Assembly: GCF_008801405.1 (NCBI RefSeq)
Contig: NZ_VZPV01000001.1
Coordinates: 2,418,001-2,482,000 of the forward strand
Direction: 5' to 3'
From: Ralstonia insidiosa
Lineage (GTDB): Bacteria > Pseudomonadota > Gammaproteobacteria > Burkholderiales > Burkholderiaceae
Length of the DNA: 64,000 nucleotides
The position numbers were made by a program, and so were the translations under genes. The notes below the pieces were generated by a model. The model was not told where the DNA came from, ran no database searches, and saw only the letters and a list, made by a program, of their open reading frames with translations. Each line of letters begins with the position of its first letter. Position 1 is the first letter of the stretch. Below are positions 16,372 to 25,398 of the stretch, one piece after another.

Positions 16372-17481
16372 TTAAGCGGTGGCCTGCACGGTGGGCTGTG
16401 CGCTGCCCTGGGCGAACACGCGAATGGCGCGCGGGCGCACCACCAGCGTTTCGCCTTCACGGAAACCCTCGGCGCGGAAGCGCTCGATGGGCAGCGAGAC
16501 TTCGATGACGTCGTCGGTATCCGAACGCTCCAGCTCCAGCTGTGCAACGGCACCCAGCGTGAGCGCGCGGCGCAACGTCACGGGGATGCCTTCGGCGCCG
16601 GGCGCATAGCGCTCTAGGTCGATCTCGTGCGGGCGCACAAACGCCACCGCTTGATCGGCACGCGACGAATCCACACCGCCCGACGGCACGGTGATGGACG
16701 CATCGCCCACATGCAGCACGCTGCCGCCCTCGCCCTCTTCCAAGCGGCCGTGGAACAGGTTCACGTTGCCGAGGAAGCCATAGACGAACGGCGTGGCTGG
16801 CGTGTTGTAGACCGTAGCCGGGCTGCCGACCTGCTCCACCTGCCCACGGTTCATCAGCACCACGTTGTCGGCCACTTCCAGCGCCTCTTCCTGATCGTGC
16901 GTGACGAACAGGCTGGTGACATGCAGATCGTCGTGCAGGCGGCGCAGCCAGCGGCGCAGTTCCTTGCGCACCTTGGCATCGAGCGCGCCAAACGGCTCAT
17001 CAAGCAGCAACACACGCGGCTCCACCGCCAGCGCACGCGCCAACGCAATCCGCTGACGCTGCCCACCCGACAGTTGCGGCGGGTAGCGATCAGCCAGCCA
17101 ATCAAGCTGCACCAGCTCCAGCAGTTCCTTTACCTTGGCGCGGATCTGCGCTTCGCTGGGCCGCTGCGCACGCGGTTTCACGCGCAGGCCAAAGGCCACG
17201 TTCTCGAACACCGTCATATGCTTGAACAGCGCGTAGTGCTGGAACACGAAGCCGACCTGGCGCTCGCGCACGTGCTGTTCCGAGGCGTCTTCACCGTTCA
17301 GATGGATGCTTCCCGAATCCGCATGCTCCAGCCCCGCGATGATGCGCAGCAGCGTGGTCTTGCCGCAGCCCGACGGGCCCAGCAATGCGGTCAGTTCGCC
17401 TTTCTTGAAATCGAGCGAGACATCGTTGAGGGCGATGAAGTTGCCGAAGCGCTTGGTGATGTGTTGAACCTGGATGCTCAT
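16372..17481 (-). CDS. cysA: Sulfate/thiosulfate ABC transporter ATP-binding protein
   Basis: A 369-residue ATPase. Walker A GPSGCGKTT (about residues 35-43), the signature LSGGQRQRIALARAL, Walker B LLLDEPFGALD and the switch VTHDQEEALEVAD are intact. A C-terminal regulatory TOBE-like domain (about 240-360) follows, as in CysA. It energises import through CysT and CysW with periplasmic Sbp or CysP. The first codons overlap the end of cysW by four bases (17478-17481), so translation is coupled. Sulfate rather than molybdate is supported by the cysT-cysW pair and the CysB gene next door. Confidence 0.95.
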   Translation of the reverse strand: MSIQVQHITKRFGNFIALNDVSLDFKKGELTALLGPSGCGKTTLLRIIAGLEHADSGSIHLNGEDASEQHVRERQVGFVFQHYALFKHMTVFENVAFGLRVKPRAQRPSEAQIRAKVKELLELVQLDWLADRYPPQLSGGQRQRIALARALAVEPRVLLLDEPFGALDAKVRKELRRWLRRLHDDLHVTSLFVTHDQEEALEVADNVVLMNRGQVEQVGSPATVYNTPATPFVYGFLGNVNLFHGRLEEGEGGSVLHVGDASITVPSGGVDSSRADQAVAFVRPHEIDLERYAPGAEGIPVTLRRALTLGAVAQLELERSDTDDVIEVSLPIERFRAEGFREGETLVVRPRAIRVFAQGSAQPTVQATA

Positions 17482-18461
17482 GCTGCGCTCCCTTCGAGCG
17501 GAGATTGCACGGAGACGTGCGAATTCGGATTGGATGTCTGTTGTTGTGCAGCGCGCTGACCGGGGCCCTCGCCCACGCCGGCATCGGCGTCAGCCAGTTC
17601 ACGGCGGCTGCGCCATTCGACCAGCGTCTTGAGGCCAAGCGTCACCAGCGCCAGCAGGGTCAGCAGCGAGGCCACGGCAAATGCGGCCGCGAAGTTGTAT
17701 TCGTTATAGAGGATCTCGACGTGCAGCGGCATCGTGTTGGTCAGCCCGCGGATGTGGCCCGATACCACCGACACCGCACCAAACTCACCCATCGCCCGCG
17801 CATTGCACAGGATCACGCCGTACAGCAGGCCCCACTTGATGTTAGGCAGCGTCACGCGGAAGAACGTCTGCCAGCCCGATGCGCCCAGCACGATGGCGGC
17901 CTCTTCCTCTTCGCTGCCCTGCGCTTGCATCAATGGAATCAACTCACGTGCCACGAACGGGAATGTGACGAAGATGGTCGCCAGCACAATGCCTGGCACG
18001 GCAAAAATGACCTTGAAATCGTGGTCTGACAGATAGGGGCCGAACCAGCCTTGCGCGCCGAACAGCAACACGTAGATCAGGCCGGCAATGACAGGCGACA
18101 CCGAGAACGGCAAGTCGATCAGCGTGAGCAGCAGGTTCTTGCCGCGAAACTCGAACTTGGCGATGGCCCATGCAGCCGCCACGCCAAACACCACGTTCAG
18201 CGGCACGGCAATCAGCGCGACAGTCAGCGTCAGGTAAATCGCGGACAGCGCATCGGGCTCGATCAGCGCTTCGAGATAAACATCCACGCCCTTCTTGAAG
18301 GCCTCGTAGAACACGCTCGCCAGCGGCACGAACAGGAACAGCGCGAGGAAGACAAACGACACGAGGATCAGCGTCGCGCGCACCCAGGCGGATTCTGCTG
18401 TGGCGCCCTTTCGTGCAGCAGCCGGCGCATGGCCAAGTTGACGGGAAACAGTACCGGCCAT
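17478..18461 (-). CDS. cysW: Sulfate/thiosulfate ABC transporter permease CysW
   Basis: A 327-residue inner-membrane permease with six or so hydrophobic helices. The EAA loop that contacts the ATPase is visible as EEAAIVLGASGWQTFFRVTLPN, and NARAMGEFGAVSVVSGHIRG is characteristic of CysW. The tail after residue 295 is extended, hydrophilic and rich in Gln and Ser. It forms the membrane channel together with CysT, one base separating the two genes, and overlaps cysA by four bases. Confidence 0.95.
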   Translation of the reverse strand: MAGTVSRQLGHAPAAARKGATAESAWVRATLILVSFVFLALFLFVPLASVFYEAFKKGVDVYLEALIEPDALSAIYLTLTVALIAVPLNVVFGVAAAWAIAKFEFRGKNLLLTLIDLPFSVSPVIAGLIYVLLFGAQGWFGPYLSDHDFKVIFAVPGIVLATIFVTFPFVARELIPLMQAQGSEEEEAAIVLGASGWQTFFRVTLPNIKWGLLYGVILCNARAMGEFGAVSVVSGHIRGLTNTMPLHVEILYNEYNFAAAFAVASLLTLLALVTLGLKTLVEWRSRRELADADAGVGEGPGQRAAQQQTSNPNSHVSVQSPLEGSAA

Positions 18462-18462
18462 G

Positions 18463-19374
18463 TCAGGCTCCTGCCGCGTTGGCGGTCAAGGTTTCGGGGG
18501 CACGCTCGATGGTGTCATTGCGATTGCCGCGGCGGCGCGTCCAGGCCTGCAGCAGGTTGATCACCAGCAGCAGCGTGAACGAGATACCGAGCATAACGAC
18601 GGCGATGGCCGTAGCGCCTGCGTAGTCGAACTGTTCGAGCTTGGAATAGATCATCAGCGGCGTGATCTCGGAGATCATCGGCATGTTGCCGGCGATGAAG
18701 ATGACCGAGCCGTATTCCCCTGTGGCGCGGGCAAAGGCCAGCGCAAAACCGGTCAACAGTGCGGGCAGCAAAGTCGGCAGGATCACCCGCGTAAAGGTCT
18801 GCCAGCGCGTGGCACCCAGGCTGGCGGCAGCTTCTTCCAGCTCGGTTTCCAAGTCTTCCAGCACCGGCTGCACCGTGCGCACGACAAACGGCAGGCCGAT
18901 GAAGGTGAGTGCAACCACAATGCCCAGCGGCGTGAATGCGACCTTCAGCCCGAGCGGCTCCAGGCGAGAGCCAATCCAGCCATTCGGCGCATACAGCGCA
19001 GTGAGCGCAATGCCCGCCACCGCGGTCGGCAGCGCAAACGGCAGGTCGACCAGGGCATCAATCACGCGCTTGCCCGGAAAGCGATAGCGCACCAGCACCC
19101 ACGCCAGGATCAACCCGAACACCAGGTTGACCACCGCCGCAATCAACGACGCGCCGAAGGTCAGCTTGTACGACGCCACCACACGCGGCGCGGTGACCGT
19201 AGTCCAGAACGCATCCCACGTCATCGTGAACGTCTTGAGGACAGTCGCCGACAGCGGGATCAGAACGATCAGCGCGAGGTACAGCAGCGAAAAGCCCAGC
19301 GCCAGCCCAAAACCCGGGAGCACGTTGGCAGGCTTACGCCGCTTGGAAGGGGACAACGCAGAGGACAGGCTCAT
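18463..19374 (-). CDS. cysT: Sulfate/thiosulfate ABC transporter permease CysT
   Basis: A 303-residue permease (also called CysU) with about six membrane helices. The EAA loop reads EEAAASLGATRWQTFTRVILP and is followed by FARATGEYGSVIFIAGNMP, the CysT form of the conserved region. It is the first gene of cysTWA. Upstream, the 120-bp gap (19375-19494) contains an AT-rich stretch with a motif shared with the sbp upstream region (19454-19471), so the transporter likely has its own promoter. Confidence 0.95.
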   Translation of the reverse strand: MSLSSALSPSKRRKPANVLPGFGLALGFSLLYLALIVLIPLSATVLKTFTMTWDAFWTTVTAPRVVASYKLTFGASLIAAVVNLVFGLILAWVLVRYRFPGKRVIDALVDLPFALPTAVAGIALTALYAPNGWIGSRLEPLGLKVAFTPLGIVVALTFIGLPFVVRTVQPVLEDLETELEEAAASLGATRWQTFTRVILPTLLPALLTGFALAFARATGEYGSVIFIAGNMPMISEITPLMIYSKLEQFDYAGATAIAVVMLGISFTLLLVINLLQAWTRRRGNRNDTIERAPETLTANAAGA

Positions 19375-19453
19375 CAGCGCAACCGATAAAAATGGCCACA
19401 GAGCGAAAAGTACTGCGACCGATTTGCAGATGAACCAATTGTGGCGAACAGTT

Positions 19454-19471
19454 CTTATGACGAAAACGAAT
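19454..19471 (-). promoter_or_regulatory. Candidate CysB-type site upstream of cysT
   Basis: On the minus strand the sequence ATTCGTTTTCGTCATAAG lies about 80 bp upstream of cysT. It shares 12 of 18 positions with the motif ATTCGTTCCCCGTACAAG upstream of sbp (28256-28273). Both precede sulfate uptake genes, so a shared regulator such as CysB is plausible. CysB sites are poorly conserved and this is weak evidence. Confidence 0.3.
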
Positions 19472-19494
19472 ATTTGCGCATGTGCATCATCGTT

Positions 19495-20208
19495 TTAGAT
19501 ATAAGGGGTGCTTGGTAAGACATCCCACTGGGCTTGCCAGTCTGCGCCGTCCCGGGTGGTGTCTTGTGCACTTGCCCGGCCGATCAGGCGATCGAGCAGC
19601 GCAAGGCCGGCGTCCCATTCGCCCAGGTTGGAATCCGCGTTGATGTGACCGGCCTCCCCGGCATCGACCAACTCGACACCCCAGCGGGAGCCCCAGTCGA
19701 CCGCGTAGCAGTGCGGCATCCACGGGTCGTTGCGGCTGGCGACGAGCACGGCGGGAAACGGCAAGGTGCGCTGCGGCAGCAGATCGCGCACACCAAACTT
19801 GTCCGGATCAGCCGGTGCGACGAGCAGGATGCCCGCGACCGAATCGCGCGCCTCTCGTGCCTCGTGCACCTGGGTGGCCCAATGAATCGACGCCAGGCAG
19901 CCGAAGCTGTGCGCGACAAGAATCACCCGGCGCTTCTGGCGAGACGCAGCACGCTCGGCCAACGCAGCGCGCACCGTTTCACCCACGCGCGCCGACCAGC
20001 GCGGCAGCTCGGGCGTCGACCAATCCGTCTGTTCGACCCGGCGCCATTCTGGAAATCGCGCCTCCCAGCGCGTCTGCCAGTGTCCGGGGCCGCTGCCATG
20101 CAGACCGGGCACCGTGACGATTGCCACATCGGCCGGCCAGTGCCAAGCGCGTGTCGCGCGTTTGTCCGGTGAAGGTTCGGGCGAAGTTGCCAATGCACTG
20201 CGTGCCAT
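19495..20208 (-). CDS. RBBP9/YdeN-type alpha/beta hydrolase
   Basis: A 237-residue hydrolase. VPGLHGSGPGHWQTRWE (about residues 33-49) is the typical opening of the RBBP9/YdeN group; the nucleophile is Ser101 in LVAHSFGCLAS; GEAGHINADSNLGEW gives the catalytic His, with a preceding Asp in VASRNDPWM. Substrate unknown; these are usually small serine esterases. The start at 20208 has GAGGATGC upstream; the frame continues to 20259 without reason. It lies between the EAL protein and cysT on the same strand, perhaps transcribed with the ssu genes, and has no evident sulfur role. Confidence 0.88.
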   Translation of the reverse strand: MARSALATSPEPSPDKRATRAWHWPADVAIVTVPGLHGSGPGHWQTRWEARFPEWRRVEQTDWSTPELPRWSARVGETVRAALAERAASRQKRRVILVAHSFGCLASIHWATQVHEAREARDSVAGILLVAPADPDKFGVRDLLPQRTLPFPAVLVASRNDPWMPHCYAVDWGSRWGVELVDAGEAGHINADSNLGEWDAGLALLDRLIGRASAQDTTRDGADWQAQWDVLPSTPYI

Positions 20209-20251
20209 GAATGCATCCTCGGGGCCGCTTGCCGGGTGACCGGCGAGGCGG

Positions 20252-21154
20252 CTATTCAATCAGAGAAATACCGGCGCATTGCTGCGGCAGTAACGGCGCC
20301 TGCGCCATCGGGGCACGCGTCGGTGACACCACCACCAAGGGTTCGGATGCCGCCACAGGTTCCGGCTCGGGCTCCGCGCCGGGCAATATGCTGCCCTGCA
20401 CGTGGGTGATACCGGCCGCACGCGCCAGCTCCAGATCACTGAGGCGCTCGCAACGGCGCAGGGTCAGCGTGACACCCAGCTCACGTGCCGAATCCGCCAG
20501 CGACACCACGTGCCGCGTCACCCAATCGCGGCGCGCATCGAGCTTCAGATACGCGGGCTTGGCGTGCACCAGCAATGCCCCTGCTTCGGCCGGGTCCGAT
20601 GCCTGCACCGCCACGGCAAAGCCGTTGCGCCGGTAGTTGTCCACCACGAACAGCAGCAGCCCCAGATCGTCATTGGCCGTGGACGGCACCTGGATGACGA
20701 ACTGCTCCGGCGACAGCCCCAGCGCCACCACCGCGCGGTGGAACGCCTTGCCGTGGTCGGCCGCCACCGCCGCCAGCAAGCGGCCGTGCACGTTGACGAC
20801 CAGCCGCCGCGCATCGGTACGGGCAAAGTAGTTGAGCGTATGCACCAGCCGGCACAGGCGATCGAGTTCCACCAGCGTGCTGTCGTCCGACGCCAGCGAG
20901 AACAGCTTCCACGGGTTCAGGCCCAGATCGCCGTCGCGCGTCCATGTGCGCATGAGCGCTTCGTGGCCGGCGAGCGCCAGCGTGCCGTCAGCGGCAAGCT
21001 GCCAGACCGGTTCAAACAGGCTGGTGAGCGAGCTGTGGAAGAACTGGCCCTGCACGCGGCCGCTGGCGTCGCGCCACAGTTGGCGGTCCGGCGTCGGGGC
21101 ATTCGGCAGGGTGCCGAGAAATTGTGCGAGTGCAGTGGTGTGCATGAGACTCAT
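20252..21154 (-). CDS. Degenerate EAL-domain protein
   Basis: A 300-residue protein with one EAL-like domain (about residues 40-265). The opening HEALMR keeps the EAL motif, and YLKLD and VQGS resemble the later conserved segments. Key catalytic parts are missing: the metal-binding DDFG is replaced by a segment reading AVAVQASDP, and the loop-6 Glu residues are replaced (VIQVPST). It is therefore unlikely to hydrolyse c-di-GMP and may act as a binding or protein-interaction module. There is no signal peptide or membrane helix. It lies 50 bp after ssuF and 43 bp before the hydrolase, same strand. Confidence 0.75.
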   Translation of the reverse strand: MSLMHTTALAQFLGTLPNAPTPDRQLWRDASGRVQGQFFHSSLTSLFEPVWQLAADGTLALAGHEALMRTWTRDGDLGLNPWKLFSLASDDSTLVELDRLCRLVHTLNYFARTDARRLVVNVHGRLLAAVAADHGKAFHRAVVALGLSPEQFVIQVPSTANDDLGLLLFVVDNYRRNGFAVAVQASDPAEAGALLVHAKPAYLKLDARRDWVTRHVVSLADSARELGVTLTLRRCERLSDLELARAAGITHVQGSILPGAEPEPEPVAASEPLVVVSPTRAPMAQAPLLPQQCAGISLIE

Positions 21155-21204
21155 GGGATGGGGCTCCTGGATGTTCCTACTAGGTCGCCGTCTCCTCCCC
21201 GTCC

Positions 21205-21420
21205 TTACAGCTTGGCGATCGAGACTTCCGTCGCCTTCACCAGCGCAACCACTTCACTGCCGATCTTGAGGCCAAGGCTATCGACCGAGCGGGTGGTGAT
21301 GACCGAAGTGACGATGCCGGCCGGGGTCTCCACGTCGATCTCCGAGAGCACATCGCCCCGGATGATCTCTTTGATCTGCCCGCGAAATTGGTTGCGTACG
21401 TTAATCGCTTGGATGCTCAT
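21205..21420 (-). CDS. ssuF: SsuF-like TOBE/Mop-domain protein
   Basis: A 71-residue single TOBE (Mop) domain: MSIQAINVRNQFRGQIKEII followed by the anion-binding VTSVITTRSVDSLGL and ending in VVALVKATEVSIAKL. Stand-alone Mop domains bind molybdate or similar oxyanions as oligomers. In Pseudomonas the same small gene closes the ssuEADCBF operon and is needed for sulfonate use; the identical position after ssuB supports naming it ssuF. Whether it binds molybdate, sulfate or something else is not known from the sequence. Confidence 0.85.
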   Translation of the reverse strand: MSIQAINVRNQFRGQIKEIIRGDVLSEIDVETPAGIVTSVITTRSVDSLGLKIGSEVVALVKATEVSIAKL

Positions 21421-21490
21421 GATGTTCCTTCTTAGATGACAACGACACTACGTGCCAATGAATGTTTTCAGGAGAAAGGTTTGCGGCGTC

Positions 21491-22345
21491 TTACACCGCC
21501 CAGCGCACGGCCGTGGCCGGCACGTCCAGGGGTGATGTCCACGCCGTGTGCGAGCGCACATCGGTTACTGCATTCGGATCGATCTTGCGCTGCATCACGC
21601 GGTTGAGGATGGCCTCCTCCAGCCGTGCAAACGCGGGCGAACCCCGGTGGCGCGGGCGCGGCAGATCGATGCGCTCATCCAGTGTGATGCGGCCGTCTTC
21701 GATCAGCACAACGCGGTCAGCCAGCGCCACGGCTTCGGCCACGTCGTGCGTGACCAGCACGGCGGTAAAACCAAGGCGCTGCCACAGCCCCTCGATCAGG
21801 TTCTGCATGTCAATGCGGGTGAGCGCATCGAGCGCACCCAGCGGCTCGTCCAGCAGCAGCAGGCGTGGGCGGTGTACCAGTGCCCGCGCCAGTGCCACAC
21901 GCTGGCGTTGTCCGCCCGACAGACGCGCCGGCCACTCACCTGCCCGCTCGGCCAGGCCCACTTGTGCGAGCACTTCAGCGGCCTGCGCGCGCTGTGCTTT
22001 CGGCAGGCCGAGTGCGACGTTATCGAGCACCTTCTTCCACGGCAGCAGGCGCGCATCCTGGAACATCACGCGGGCATCGTCGAGCAGGCCGTCTTCGGTG
22101 TCGCCGTCGCGGCGCAGGTGGCCATCGTCAATGCTTTCCAGCCCGGCAATCAGCCGCAGCAGCGTGCTCTTGCCGCAGCCGCTGCGTCCAACGATGACGA
22201 CAAACTCGCCCGGCGTGATTTCCAGATCGATGCCGTGCAGCACTTCGCGGTCGCCATAGCGTTTGACGACGTGTTCGATGTGCAGCGCTGTGCCGCGATG
22301 TTCCACACGCTCCAGTTCAGCCTGTTCGGTCGCGTTGCTTTGCAT
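21491..22345 (-). CDS. ssuB: Aliphatic sulfonate ABC transporter ATP-binding protein
   Basis: A 284-residue ATPase of the nitrate/sulfonate/taurine type. Walker A GRSGCGKST, Q-loop VMFQDARLLPWK (the LLPW form is typical of SsuB), signature LSGGQRQRVALARAL, Walker B LLLDEPLGALD and switch VTHDVAEAVALAD are intact. The ATG at 22345 has GGAG seven bases upstream and is preferred to the TTG at 22357. It drives sulfonate uptake through SsuC, which ends 18 bp before its start. Confidence 0.93.
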   Translation of the reverse strand: MQSNATEQAELERVEHRGTALHIEHVVKRYGDREVLHGIDLEITPGEFVVIVGRSGCGKSTLLRLIAGLESIDDGHLRRDGDTEDGLLDDARVMFQDARLLPWKKVLDNVALGLPKAQRAQAAEVLAQVGLAERAGEWPARLSGGQRQRVALARALVHRPRLLLLDEPLGALDALTRIDMQNLIEGLWQRLGFTAVLVTHDVAEAVALADRVVLIEDGRITLDERIDLPRPRHRGSPAFARLEEAILNRVMQRKIDPNAVTDVRSHTAWTSPLDVPATAVRWAV

Positions 22346-22363
22346 GGGTTTCTCCAATTCAGC

Positions 22364-23158
22364 TCAGGCTGCCGCTTGATAGCCGGGGTGCCAGCGCAGC
22401 CAGAAGCGCTCCAGCGCACGCGACAGCAGATCAGCCAGCTTGCCCAGCAACGCGTACAGCAGGATGCCCAGCAGCACCACGTCGGTCTGCAGGAACTCGC
22501 GCGCATTCATCGTCATGTAGCCGATGCCGGCCTGGGCGGACACCGTCTCCGCCACGATCAGCGTCACCCACATCAGACCCAGCGAGAACCGTACCCCCAC
22601 CAGGATCTGCGGCAACGCACCAGGCAGGATCACCTCGCGATACAACTGCGCACGCGACAGACCATAGCTGCGCGCCATCTCCACCAGCGCCGGATCGACC
22701 GAGCGGATGCCGTGATACGTGTTCAGGTAGATCGGGAAGAACACGCCCAGCGACACCAGAAACAACTTCGCCGATTCATCAATACCGAACCACAGAATCA
22801 CCAGCGGAATCAGCGCCAGCACCGGGATGTTGCGGATCATCTGCAAGGTCGTGTCGAGCAGCGTCTCAGCGGTGCGGAACGTGCCGGTCAGCAATCCCAG
22901 CGCCAACCCGAGCGAGCCGCCAATCGCAAAGCCCAGCAGCGCGCGCCACGTGCTCACCGCCACGTGCGTCCACAACTCACCCGAGCGCGCGAGCGCAACG
23001 GCAGATTTGGCCACGTCCAGCGGCGCCGGCAAGATGCGGTTCGACAGCCAGCCCCATTGCGCCGACGCCTGCCACAGCACCAGCAGCACCAGCGGCACGA
23101 TCCACGGCGTCAGACGCTGGCGCGCCGCACGCAGGAAGGTGTTCTGTTTTGATGCCAT
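22364..23158 (-). CDS. ssuC: Aliphatic sulfonate ABC transporter permease
   Basis: A 264-residue inner-membrane permease with about six hydrophobic helices. The coupling loop ALVEMARSYGLSRAQLYREV and the family segments IPVLALIPLVILWFGI and MTMNAREFLQTD match SsuC of the sulfonate system. Located 12 bp after ssuD and 18 bp before ssuB, consistent with one transcript. It forms a homodimeric channel used with SsuB and SsuA. Confidence 0.95.
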   Translation of the reverse strand: MASKQNTFLRAARQRLTPWIVPLVLLVLWQASAQWGWLSNRILPAPLDVAKSAVALARSGELWTHVAVSTWRALLGFAIGGSLGLALGLLTGTFRTAETLLDTTLQMIRNIPVLALIPLVILWFGIDESAKLFLVSLGVFFPIYLNTYHGIRSVDPALVEMARSYGLSRAQLYREVILPGALPQILVGVRFSLGLMWVTLIVAETVSAQAGIGYMTMNAREFLQTDVVLLGILLYALLGKLADLLSRALERFWLRWHPGYQAAA

Positions 23159-23170
23159 GCGCCTGCCCCT

Positions 23171-24334
23171 TCAGCTTGCCGCCACGCGCGGCACGATGCC
23201 GGTGGCAATCACTTCGCCAAACGGCCCGTTGAGCACGTTGCCCGGCAGCTTTTCACGCACCGAGCGCGGCAGCAGCGGGAACACCAGCTCAGCAAAGCGG
23301 TACGCCTCTTCCAGGTGCGGATAGCCCGAGAAAATGAACGTGTCGATGCCCAGATCGGCGTATTCCTTGATGCGTGCGGCCACCGTTTGCGGATCGCCCA
23401 CCAGTGCCGTGCCTGCACCACCACGTACCAGGCCCACGCCGGCCCACAGGTTCGGGCTGATTTCCAGATCGGCGCGGCTGCGCTTGGCACCGCCTGCGTG
23501 CAGGGCAGCCATGCGCTGCTGGCCGGCGGAATCCATCTTGCGGAACGCCTCTTGCGCGCGGGCAACGGTATCGTCATCCAGCTTGCTGATGAGCTTGTCG
23601 GCGGCGGCCCACGCTTCCTCGTCCGTCTCACGCACGATCACGTGCAGGCGGATGCCGAAGCGCACCGTGCGGCCATGCTTGGCGGCGCGCTTGCGCACGT
23701 CAGCCAGCTTCTCGGCCACGGCGGCAGGCGGTTCGCCCCAGGTGAGATAGGTGTCGACCTGCTCGGCCGCCAGTTCATGCGCGGCTTCCGACGAGCCGCC
23801 AAAGTACACCGGCGGATGCGGCTTCTGCACGGGCGGATACAGCACCTTCGCGCCCTTCACACTCAGGTGCTTGCCGGTGTAGTCGAGTGCCGCGCCTTCG
23901 TGGCTGGCCGCCAGCGTCTCGCGCCAGATGCGGATGAATTCTTCCGAGGCTTCGTAACGCTCCGCATGATTGAGGAATAGGCCATCGCCCTCCAGCTCAG
24001 CCGGGTCGCCACCCGTCACGAGATTCACCAGCAGGCGACCTTGCGAGAGGCGGTCGTACGTAGCGGCCATGCGAGCAGCCAGCGTCGGTGCCATCAGCCC
24101 GGGGCGCACGGCCACCAGAAAGCGCAGGCGCTTCGTCACCGGAATCAGGCTGGCGGCGACGATCCACGGGTCTTCGCACGAGCGGCCGGTGGGGATCAGC
24201 ACGCCCTCGTAGCCGAGCGTGTCGGCCGCCACGGCCACCTGCTGCAGATAGGTGTGATCGACCTGGCGCGCACCTTCTGCAGTACCGAGGTAGCGGCTGT
24301 CGCCGTGGGTGGGGATGAACCAGAAGACTTGCAT
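23171..24334 (-). CDS. ssuD: Alkanesulfonate monooxygenase, FMNH2-dependent
   Basis: A 387-residue enzyme of the bacterial luciferase-like family. It uses reduced FMN from SsuE and oxygen to split alkanesulfonates into aldehyde and sulfite. MQVFWFIPTHGDSRYLG is the typical SsuD start, and VNLVTGGDPAELEGDG with TYLTWGEPP carry conserved active-site residues; the RSRADLEISPNLWAG loop matches the mobile active-site loop of the family. The operon order ssuA-ssuA-ssuD-ssuC-ssuB-ssuF agrees with this role. Cytoplasmic. Confidence 0.96.
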   Translation of the reverse strand: MQVFWFIPTHGDSRYLGTAEGARQVDHTYLQQVAVAADTLGYEGVLIPTGRSCEDPWIVAASLIPVTKRLRFLVAVRPGLMAPTLAARMAATYDRLSQGRLLVNLVTGGDPAELEGDGLFLNHAERYEASEEFIRIWRETLAASHEGAALDYTGKHLSVKGAKVLYPPVQKPHPPVYFGGSSEAAHELAAEQVDTYLTWGEPPAAVAEKLADVRKRAAKHGRTVRFGIRLHVIVRETDEEAWAAADKLISKLDDDTVARAQEAFRKMDSAGQQRMAALHAGGAKRSRADLEISPNLWAGVGLVRGGAGTALVGDPQTVAARIKEYADLGIDTFIFSGYPHLEEAYRFAELVFPLLPRSVREKLPGNVLNGPFGEVIATGIVPRVAAS

Positions 24335-24370
24335 GATGGTTTCCTTGGATTGTGTTGTTCTCAGATCAAC

Positions 24371-25393
24371 TCAAGCCCGAGCGATGGCCAATTGGGCCGG
24401 CGTCGGATGCCACACGATGTCCACCGGCTTGACCGCGCGCGGAATCAGCCCGAGCCCGTGGAAGGCATCGGCCACGCGCTGCTGCTCGGCAATCGCCTCG
24501 GGCGTGACCGGGCGCACCGGTGATGGCGGCCGGCGCGAGAGGAACAGATGCACCGTCGCCAGCGACAGGCCGGAGAAATCCGCAATGCGCTGCGCCGCTT
24601 CCTTGCGGTTTTCCTGCACCAGCCGGTCTGCACGCGAGAGCTCGGCGAAGATCGCGGCGATGGTGTCGCCATGCTTCTCGGTGAACGCGGTCGGTGCGAA
24701 GTAGAACGAGTTGTTGGACGACAGCGTGCGGCCCGTCGCCAGCACGCGCGGCTTGATGGCGAGCTCGGTGGCAGCGTAGTACGGGTCCCAGATGCCCCAG
24801 GCGTCTACGGCGCCACGCTCGAAGGCGGCTCGCGCATCGGCGGGCGTCAGATACACGGGCTGGATATCGGCAAAGGTCAGGCCGCCCTTCTGCAGGCCGC
24901 GCACGATCAGGAAATGCGCGCTCGAACCCTTTTGCAGCGCCACGCGCTTGCCCTTCAAGTCAGCCAGTGTCTTGAGCGACGAGTCCTGCTGCACGAGGAT
25001 GGCCGAGCTGTCCGGCTTGGGCGGCTCCACGCCCACATAGCGCAAGTCCTTGCCAGCCGCCTGCGCAAACACGGGCGGCGTATCGCCGGTGATGGCCAGA
25101 TCCAGGCTGCCTGCGGACAGCGCCTCCAGTTGCTGCGGCCCGGCCGGAAACTCCAGCCAACTCACCTTCGTGCCCGGAAAGCGCTGCTCCAGCGCGCGGT
25201 TCTCCTTGACGATGACGAGGTTGACCGCGCTCTTCTGAAAGCCAATGCGCAGTTGCGCGGGCGGCGTGATCTTCGGCAGGTTGGCAGGGGCGCCGGCAGC
25301 GTTCGCGGCATGAGCGACGGAGCCCAGCGCCGCCAGCGATGCCCCGGCGGCCGAGGCCGTCAGCAAACGGCGGCGTTGAATATCAATGGTCAT
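24371..25393 (-). CDS. Sulfonate-binding protein, second SsuA paralogue
   Basis: A 340-residue periplasmic binding protein of the SsuA/TauA family. The N-terminus has RRRLLTASAAGASLAALGS, a twin-arginine-like signal, cleaved near AHAANAAG. The mature part has LRIGFQKSAVNLVIVKE and SWLEFPAGPQQLEALSAGSLD, typical of SsuA, and AITGDTPPVFAQAAG. It shares PVYLTPADARAAFERGA exactly with the next ssuA gene, so the pair arose by duplication. The start at 25393 fits the signal peptide; the frame runs back to 25651 over the ssuA 3' end. The ligand may differ from that of the first paralogue. Confidence 0.9.
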   Translation of the reverse strand: MTIDIQRRRLLTASAAGASLAALGSVAHAANAAGAPANLPKITPPAQLRIGFQKSAVNLVIVKENRALEQRFPGTKVSWLEFPAGPQQLEALSAGSLDLAITGDTPPVFAQAAGKDLRYVGVEPPKPDSSAILVQQDSSLKTLADLKGKRVALQKGSSAHFLIVRGLQKGGLTFADIQPVYLTPADARAAFERGAVDAWGIWDPYYAATELAIKPRVLATGRTLSSNNSFYFAPTAFTEKHGDTIAAIFAELSRADRLVQENRKEAAQRIADFSGLSLATVHLFLSRRPPSPVRPVTPEAIAEQQRVADAFHGLGLIPRAVKPVDIVWHPTPAQLAIARA

Positions 25394-25398
25394 GGCGA

